Of a DNA stretch of 64,000 bases, positions 56,310 through 64,000 are shown piece after piece. The DNA is taken from positions 21,915,029-21,979,028 of the forward strand of contig NC_087068.1 of NCBI RefSeq assembly GCF_963678635.1, given 5' to 3'. Both the position numbers and the translations under genes were made by a program. Under the pieces are notes generated by a model, which worked only from the letters and a program-made list of their open reading frames with translations, made no database searches and was not told where the DNA came from. The first letter of the stretch is position 1. Every line of letters starts with the position of its first letter. This stretch comes from Symsagittifera roscoffensis (taxonomy: Eukaryota > Xenacoelomorpha > Acoela > Convolutidae).

Positions 56310-58250
56310 GCGGCTCTTGATTTTTGGATCTCCACATAATTTTGTAGTCTGTTTACTTCTGATACCCTCAATGAGTGTACTTGGCAATTGATTAAAATTG
56401 TGCTTTCTGCTACCGCCTGTCTCTAAAGCTTGCGTTTTTTTTTTAGCCGGTGAGTCTATGAGACGCTAATTGACCTCGTTCCGTGTCCCCATTCCGCATT
56501 GTATTCTTACAAATTTTAGTGCCTTCGGACTCAATTATCCAAACGTCTAGACATAAGGTCGCTGCCACACTATTTTCGCCCATTGTTTGATTTTTCTATT
56601 TCAATTCACTTGTCTTCTTTTCGAAGAGGCCAGTTGTTTGGTCGGGTTTCTCACGTGGTGCAAGCTCTATTTGAAACTCAGAATCGTAATATCGTCAGCA
56701 AACAAGGTGTTCTTGAGAGATGAGTGTTTCTTTTCAGCGTTCCTTTTATCTCTTCCTTCTATCACGCAAGTATTCCTTGACATATACGATATCGTCAGAC
56801 CATTATCATTGTGCAGTTCTTCCGCAGCTCTCAATCTGATCTGATGGAAAATTTTTTTTAAAAAAATAAGCAAAGAAAGAGATCATTCCCCCAACCCTCG
56901 CTGGGGATTTCAATTTAGACTGGGCTCCTTGTTGCTTTTCACCTTATAGTCAGTTATCTCATGCAGATCCTGAAGACGTCCAAGGAAATCACCTACGATT
57001 ACCTACCCGCCCAATACTTTCCATATTTGCTCTTCAGAGACTCTCTGTTTTGCATGACCCTTGATTTTTTTCCGGTAGCACGATCATTGTTCGGGTCGTG
57101 TCACTGTCAATTTGTTCTGTCGGGAGCTCTCGTGGCTATCATTTAATGCCCCGAACTCCTCACTCCAAACTCTGAGTTTCCTTGCCAAAACTCTGGCGAG
57201 AATTCGGCTTATGATAGATAACAAGCGAACACCGCAAATTTTCACGGATTGTCGTTCGCTCCCTATTTTCTTTTGGAATGCTACGAGTAGATCATGCGGA
57301 ATTTGTCCTTGACAGGTTCTTCTTCTTTCAATTTCTTCAACTCCTCTATAATGACACAGTTTTGTGTTCTTGATTTTCATCTTAGTGTTTTTCGATTTGT
57401 ATCTTCCGCTATTCTTTTTTCACCTGTGTTGTCAGCTTGAAGATCTTCATTCTTTTCGAGCTAACTCGGAAAAATTTTGGTCTGTTGTTCCAACATCTGT
57501 CTTCCTGTACCGCCTTAAAATTTTGACGATGAGATTTTTTTTAGCCTCTTTGCCAAGAAGTAGTCCATATTGTACAAATGTGCTGTTAAAGGATGACACT
57601 GGTTCCCACTGTTTTTCTTCCTGAAGTAGGTATCCACGATATACAGATTGAGGTATTCAGCTCATTCGACGACTTCGTCATCTGCTGCTGAGTATGTTCG
57701 GATACCGAGCTTTCCCAATGTATTATCTGGTTTTGTGTCACCCTGTCGTCCTAATCGAGCATCGTGGTCGCCTCCGATGAGTATCAATTAATGTTCTTTT
57801 TCTGCATGTTATCGGAGTCTCTAGCGCTTTGGTACTCATCCACTTCCATATCAATCGGCCATACTGGCTGGTAGACTGCAACAAGCTTCATTTTGTTCAC
57901 CTATACCATAGCCACTCGTTCGGTTAACCATTTTTTGTCTCCTTAGTTTATTCCAGTCTTGAGCCAACTGATTTCTTAAGATAATTACTGGAATTTTCCG
58001 CGAATAAGGTGCGAGTCTTCCTGACACCACTATATCCCTTAGTTTCCTAAAACATATCTCCAACAAAACATCCTTGTTTTTTGTTGCTTCTGAGCAGGAT
58101 ATGCTGTGTCGGCCTCGTCCATTCAACAATATTTTGCACCTCTGCAGGCGACAAGTCGTGATTTCAGTATCACAGTTCTCCATCGTACAGAATTTCTGCT
58201 CTATTTTTTTCCACCATACTTCCCTGTCAGGTGCTGCAGGTGTTTTGTCG
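56310..58250 (-). pseudogene. LINE endonuclease-RT fragment, unit 1
   Basis: Minus strand, from 58250 downward. An APE-endonuclease box GGDHDARLG lies at 57750-57775. An endonuclease C-terminal motif ends in DYFLAKR. An RT N-terminal region reads GVRLLSIISRILARVL (frame 57380-57084). The catalytic box FADD is at 56691-56702. Layout and motifs fit RTE-like or related APE LINEs. Many stops and shifts make it non-functional. Confidence 0.75.
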
Positions 58251-61200
58251 ATTTACAGCTATCACTGCATGACAACAAAACATCCGACCATGGATCGGAA
58301 AAAAAAACAATTGCGAAAAGATCTGAATATAAACAATAAAATTGTGCCAGTTATTCATTCAGATTCTAGATTTATAGCAAATATTTGAACATTAAATTTA
58401 GTTCATCAAAAATACATCACAAAATTTTTATTAAAAATGTTTTAAATCACCGGAAGGCTGTAGTTGAGTGCAGATGATTGTTGATTCATAGTAAATTCTG
58501 GTTGATGATACTGTGGTTGATGATGCTATATAAAGATGACGTAAAACGATTGAGAATCAAACAAGATCTGAAATGCAAACAAAACAATAATAGCTGTGGG
58601 GGATTATTAACCCTAAACTGGGACAAACTGTAGAATAGGTCACAATAGGTCACAACGAGTAGGTCACAATTTTGTAATTGAACTGGTCATTTGCTTACCG
58701 CAAATGAATTTTAAAAAAAAACAGCAGCCCTATAACACATACATTGCATGCATACATACATTGCAAGCATACATACATTGCAAGCATGCATACAATGCGA
58801 GCATAAATACATTCCAAGCATACGCAACACTGTAATTTGAAATTTATAAACAACCGCAGCACAACAATGCCTACATACAATTTCTACATTTCGCGAAAAA
58901 AAAACTTAACAATTTTAAAAAACGCAAGGCTTATAAAAAAAAAAATTTTTTTTTTAAAACAATTTTTACCAAAAATTGCCGCGTTTTCAGTAAATTTAGT
59001 TGCTCATTAATTTTAGCCACAAAAATTTACACTTTCTACTTTTTTGCGAAAAAAAACTGGATTTCTAGGTTGTGTTGCGCTTATTTTTAGCTGTGGGGGA
59101 TGCATCAATTTTTTATTAAAAAAAGAAGATTTTTTAGGTTTTTTACCAAAAATTGCCGCTTTTCCGGTATATTTAGTTGCTCATTACTTTTAACCACTAA
59201 AGCTTACACGTTTCTACATTTTTGCGAAAAAAACTGCGTTTCTACTTTGTTTTGCGCTTATTTTTAGCTGTGGGGGATGCATCACTTTTTTATAAAAAAA
59301 GATTTTTTAAATACTTTTTACCAAAAATTGCTGCGTTTCCGCTAAATTTAGTTGCTCAATAATTTTAACCATCAAAGCTTACAAATTTCTACATTTTTGC
59401 AAAAAAAAACTGCGTTTATAGGTTGTTTTCAGCAGTTGATAGCAACAATTGTTTTACTTTGACGCTAAATATGTATTTTTTGAACTTTGTAACGACACGT
59501 GACAAAACTTTTAATCTCATTGGAAATTTCGAATTTTCTTTCAGCGCTGTTTCAGAGATGTTTTTTGGCTAAATTATCCATGAATATTGCTGAGAAAATC
59601 AGCCATGAAACACCCCTGAACCATTGCTAAAAATTTCATAAACATGGGATATGCCTGAATTAGCCATGAGTTTTTCAACAAAACTGATAAAACTCTGAAT
59701 CAGCGATAATGTTTCCTTTCAACTCAACCAGGGTAGCGGCTCTTGATTTTTGGATCTCCACATAATTTTGTAGTCTGTTTACTTCTGCTTCCCTCCATGA
59801 GTGTACTTGGAAATTGATTAAAATTGTGCTTTCTGCTACCGCCTCAGTTCTTTTTTTAGCCGGTGAGTCTCTGAGACGCTATTTGACCTCGTTCCGTGCC
59901 CCCATTCCGCATTGTATTCGTACGTATTTTAGTGCCTTCGGACTCAATTATCCACACGTCTAGACATAAGGTCGCTGCCACACTGTTTTCGCCCATTGTT
60001 TGATTTTTCTATTTCAAATCACTTGTCTTCTTTTCGAAGAGGCCAGTTGTTTGGTCGGGTTTCTCACGTGGTGCATGCTCTATTTAAAACTCAGAATCGT
60101 AGTATTGTCAGCAAACAAGGTTTTCTTGAGAGATTAGTGTTTCTTTTCAGCGTTCCTTTCATCTCTTCCTTCTATCACGCAAGTATTCTTTGACATATAC
60201 GATATCGTCAGACCATTATCATTGTGCAGTTTTTCCGCAGCTCTAATTCTGATCTGATGGAAAAGGTTAAAAAATAATAAGCAAAGAAAGAGATCATTCC
60301 CCAACCCTCGCTGGGGTTTTCAATTTGGACTGGGCTCCTTGTTGCTTTTCACCTTATAGTCAGTTATCTCATGCAGATCCTGAAGACGTCCAAGGAAATC
60401 ACGTACAATTACCTACCCGCCCAATACTTTCCATTTTTGTTCTTCTGATTTTCTCTGTTTTGCATGACCCTTGATTAATTTTTGGTAGCATGATCATTGT
60501 ACGGGTCGTGTCACTGTAAATTTGTTCTGTCGGGAGCTCTCGTGGCTATCATTTAATGCCCCGAACTCCTCACTCCAAACTCTGAGTTTCCTTGCCAAAT
60601 TTCCAACGAGAATTGGGCCTATGATAGATAACAAGCGAACACCGCGAATTTTTACGGGTTGCCGTTCGCTCCCTATTTTCGTTTGGAATGCTACGAGTAG
60701 ATCATGCGGAATTTTTTCTTGACAGGTTCTTCTTCTTTCAATTTCTTCCACTTTTCTATAATGGCACAGTTTTGTGATCTTGATTTTCATCTTGGTGTTT
60801 TCGATTTGAAACTTCCGCAATTCTTTTTTCACCTGTGTTGTCAGGTTGAAGATCTTCTTTCTTTTCGAGCTACTTCGAATAAATTTTGGTCGGTTGTTCG
60901 AACATCTGTCTTCCTGTACCGCCTTAAATTCTTGACGATGAGATTTTTTAGCCTCTTTGCGAAGAAGTAGTCCATATCGTACAAATGTCTTGTTAAAGGA
61001 TGACACCGGGTCCTTCTGTTTTTATTCCTGAAGTAGGTATCCACGATATACAGGTTGAGGTTTTCATCTCATTCGAAGACTTCGTCATCTGCTGCTGAGG
61101 TTGTTCGCATACCGAGCTTTCCCATTGTATTCTCTGGTTTCGTGTCACCCTGTCGTCCTAATCGAGCACTCTGGTTGCCTCCGATGAGTATCAATTAATG

Positions 61201-61667
61201 TTTTTTTTCTGCATGTTATCGGAGTCTCTAGCGCTTTGGTACTCGACCACTTCCATATCAATTGGCCATACTGGCTGGTAGACTGCAACAAGCTTCATTT
61301 TGTTCACCTATACCATAGCCACTCGTTCGGTTAACCATTTTTTGGCTATCTAGTTTATTCCAGTTTTAAGCCAAATGATTTCTTAAGATAATTACTGTAA
61401 TTTTCCGTGAATAAACTGCGAGTCTTCCTGACACCACTATATCCCTTCCTTCCTAAAACATATCTCCAACAAAACAGACTTGTGTTTTATTGCTTCTGAG
61501 CAGGATATGCTGTGTCGGCCTCGTCCATCCAACAATATTTTGAACCTTTGCAGGCGACAAGTCGTGATTTCACTATCACAGTTCGCTATCGTACAGAATT
61601 TTTGCTGTATTTTTTTCCACTGTACTTTCCATGTCAGGTGCTGCTTGTGTTTTGTCGATTTACAGCT
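58251..61667. repeat. Tandem composite unit 2 (3,417 bp)
   Basis: Repeats unit 1 from the interior of the Harbinger-like element to the LINE. It has three 175-bp subrepeats (about 58975-59420). The right end of the DNA element falls at 59732, with the former TTA changed to GTA. Confidence 0.9.
59736..61667 (-). pseudogene. LINE endonuclease-RT fragment, unit 2
   Basis: Copy of 56310-58250. The endonuclease box has changed to GGNQSARLG (61157-61182). The RT box reads FADN (60104-60115), so the second catalytic Asp is lost. A 170-codon frame (61006-60494) remains open across the endonuclease-RT linker and the GVRLLSII segment. Confidence 0.8.
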
Positions 61668-64000
61668 ATCACTGCATGACAACAAAATATCCGACATCCG
61701 ACCACGGATCAGAAAAAAAACAATTGCCAAAAGATCTGAATATAAACAATAAAATTGTGCCAGTTATTCATTCAGATTCTAGATTTATAGCAAATATTTG
61801 AACATTAAATTTAGTTCATCAAAAAACCCATCACAAAATTTTTACTAAAATTGTTTGAAATCACCGGATGAATGTAGTTGAGTGCAGATGATTGTTGGTT
61901 GATTCATAGTAGATTCTGGTTGACGATATTGTGGTTGATGATGCTATATAAAGATGACGTAAAAAGATTGAGAATCTAACAAGATCTGAAATGCAAACAA
62001 AACATTAATAGCTGTGGGGGATTATTAACCCTAAACTGGGACAAACTGTAGAATAGGTCACAATAGGTTACAAAAAGTAGGTCACAATTTTTTAATTGAA
62101 CTGGTCATTTGTTTACCGCAATTAAAATTTAAAAAAACCGCAGCCCTATAATGCATACAGACAATGCATGCATACATACATTGCAAGCATACATACATTG
62201 CAAGCATGCATACAATGCGAGCATAAATAGATTCCGTGTATACGCAACCCTATAATTTGAAATTTAAAAACAACCGCAGCACTATAATGCATACATACAA
62301 TTTCTACATTTTCGCGAAAAAAACTTAACAATTTGAAAAAACACAAGGCATCACTTTTTTATTAAGAAAAAAGATTTTTTTTAAAACCACTTTTACCAAA
62401 AATTGCGGCGTTTTCAGTAAAATTAGTTGCTCATTAATTTTAGCCGCAAAAATTTACACTTATTTACTTTTTTGCGAAAAAAAACTGGATTTCCAGGTTG
62501 TATTTCGCTTAATTTTAGCTGTGGGGGATGTATCACTTTTTATAAAAAAAAAAAGATTTTCTAAATTTTTTACCAAAAATTGCCGCGTTTCCGGTATATT
62601 TAGTTGCTCATTATTTTTAACCACCAAAGCTTACACTTTTCTACATTTTTGCAAAAACACTGCGTTTCTAGGTTGTTTTCAGCAGTTGATAGCAACAATT
62701 GTTTTACTTTGACGCTAAATATGTAATTTTTGAACTTTGTAACGACAAGTGACAAAACTTTTAATCTCATTCGAAATTTTGAATTTTTTTTTAGCGCTGT
62801 TTCAGGGTTTTTTCTTGGCTAAACTATCCTTGAATATTGCTGAGAAAATTAGCCATGAAATACCCATGAACCATCGCTAAAAATTTCATAAACATGGGAT
62901 ATGCCTGAATTAGCCATGAGTTTTTCAACAAAACTGATAAAACTCTGAATCAGCGATAATGTTTCCTGTCAACTCAACCAGGCTAGCGGCTCTTGATTTT
63001 TGGATCTCCACATAATTTTGTAGTCTGTTTACTTCTGATACCCTCCATTAGTGTACTTGGCAATTGATTAAAACTGTGCTTTCTGCTACCGCCTCAGTCT
63101 CTAGTGCTTGCGTTCTTTTTCTAGCCGGTGAGTCTCTGAGACGCTAATTGACCTCGTTCCGTGTCCCCATTTCGCATTGTATTCTTACGAATTTTAGTGC
63201 CTTCGGACTCAATTATCCAAACGTCTAGACATAAGGTCGCTGCCACACTATTTTCGCCCATTGTTTGATTTTTCTATTTCAATTCACTTGTCTTCTTTTC
63301 GAAGAGGCCAGTTGTTTGGTCGGGTTTCTCACGTGGTGCATGCTCTATTTAAAACTCAGAATCGTAGTATTGTCAGCAAACAAGGTTTTCTTGAGAGATT
63401 AGTGTTTCTTTTCAGCGTTCCTTTCATCTCTTCCTTCTATCACGCAAGTATTCTTTGACATATACGATATCGTCAGACCATTATCATTGTGCAGTTTTTC
63501 CGCAGCTCTAATTCTGATCTGATGGAAAAGGTTAAAAAATAATAAGCAAAGAAAGAGATCATTCCCCCAACCCTCGCTGGGGTTTTCAATTTGGACTGGG
63601 CTCCTTGTTGCTTTTCACCTTATAGACAGTTATCTCATGCAGATCCTGAAGACGTCCAAGGAAATCACCTACGATTACCTACCCGCCCAATAATTTCCAT
63701 ATTTGTTCTTCAGAGACTCTCTGTTTTGCATGACCTTTGATTTTTTTCCGGTAGCATGATCATTGTTCGGGTCGTGTCACTGTAAATTTGTTCTGTCGGG
63801 AGCTCTTGTGGCTATCATTTAATGCCCCGAACTCCTCACTCCAAACTCTGAGTTTCCTTGCCAAGACTCTGGCGAGAATTCGGTTTATGATAGATAACAA
63901 GCGAACACCGCAGATTTTTACGTGTTGTCGTTTGCTTCCTATTTTTTTTTTGGAATGCTACGAGTAGATCATGCGGAATTTGTCCTTGACAGGTTCTTCT
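61668..64000. repeat. Tandem composite unit 3, cut by the window end
   Basis: 2,333 bp visible. Only two 175-bp subrepeats (about 62395-62670). The right end of the DNA element falls at 62982, with TTA changed to CTA. The LINE part follows and continues past the window. Confidence 0.9.
62986..64000 (-). pseudogene. LINE RT fragment, unit 3 (partial)
   Basis: Copy of the unit 2 LINE segment. The RT box again reads FADN (63369-63380), so units 2 and 3 share a substitution that unit 1 lacks. The endonuclease portion lies beyond the window. Confidence 0.78.

Larger units (their letters stand above)
54474..58250. repeat. Tandem composite unit 1 (3,777 bp)
   Basis: Starts inside the left arm of the Harbinger-like element at ATTTACAGCTATC, runs through its right end and then through about 1.94 kb of LINE. 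The same start sequence recurs at 58251 and 61668. Unit 1 is longer because it has more 175-bp subrepeats. Confidence 0.9.

Overview
This is repeat-dominated DNA from a eukaryote, most likely an invertebrate animal. It holds two Ty3/gypsy-type LTR retroelements with zinc-knuckle Gag proteins, one with an animal-virus-like envelope region, plus APE-type LINE fragments and a PIF/Harbinger-like DNA element. The spacers are AT-rich and no operon or convincing host gene is visible. The species cannot be named from the sequence. Two runs of exactly 200 N are assembly gaps.

Element 1 (289-26212, + strand) is about 26 kb long and bounded by LTRs of about 0.89 kb that are roughly 94% identical over the half compared by eye. 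A possible 5-bp target duplication, CAGAT, flanks it. Its leader (1173-17710) carries three copies of a 69-bp repeat and then a tandem array of about 15 kb built from a 15-bp unit, AGGCAGTCTTGGGAC (about 1,000 unit lengths). Downstream lie a decayed gag with two CCHC knuckles, protease, reverse transcriptase (YMDD) and RNase H. After these come three open frames in which I find no integrase signature.

From 26213 to 34277 there is unique-looking AT-rich sequence with no recognisable gene, one decayed 183-bp duplication and one small hydrophobic ORF.

Element 2 (about 34278-51377, - strand) is flanked by 173-bp direct repeats that are about 95% identical. It reads, in its own 5'-3' order: leader, two small ORFs, Gag (one CCHC), a basic N/R/S-rich tail, protease (DSGA), RT (YLDD), and integrase (D,D35E plus a GPY-like end). 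The RNase H domain and the integrase zinc finger are missing. Downstream is an unusual cassette: a small membrane protein, a proline-rich protein, a broken envelope-like glycoprotein, a 153-aa ORF and an intact 368-aa ORF.

From 51378 to the end are LINE debris and a nested composite. A Harbinger-like element (54010-56306, TTA target duplication) sits inside a minus-strand APE/RT LINE. Part of that composite is tandemly repeated as units of 3.78 kb, 3.42 kb and at least 2.33 kb, the last cut by the window edge.

The strongest candidates for something undescribed are the giant minisatellite inside the retroelement leader, whose + strand RNA could fold on itself, and the multi-ORF envelope cassette of element 2.
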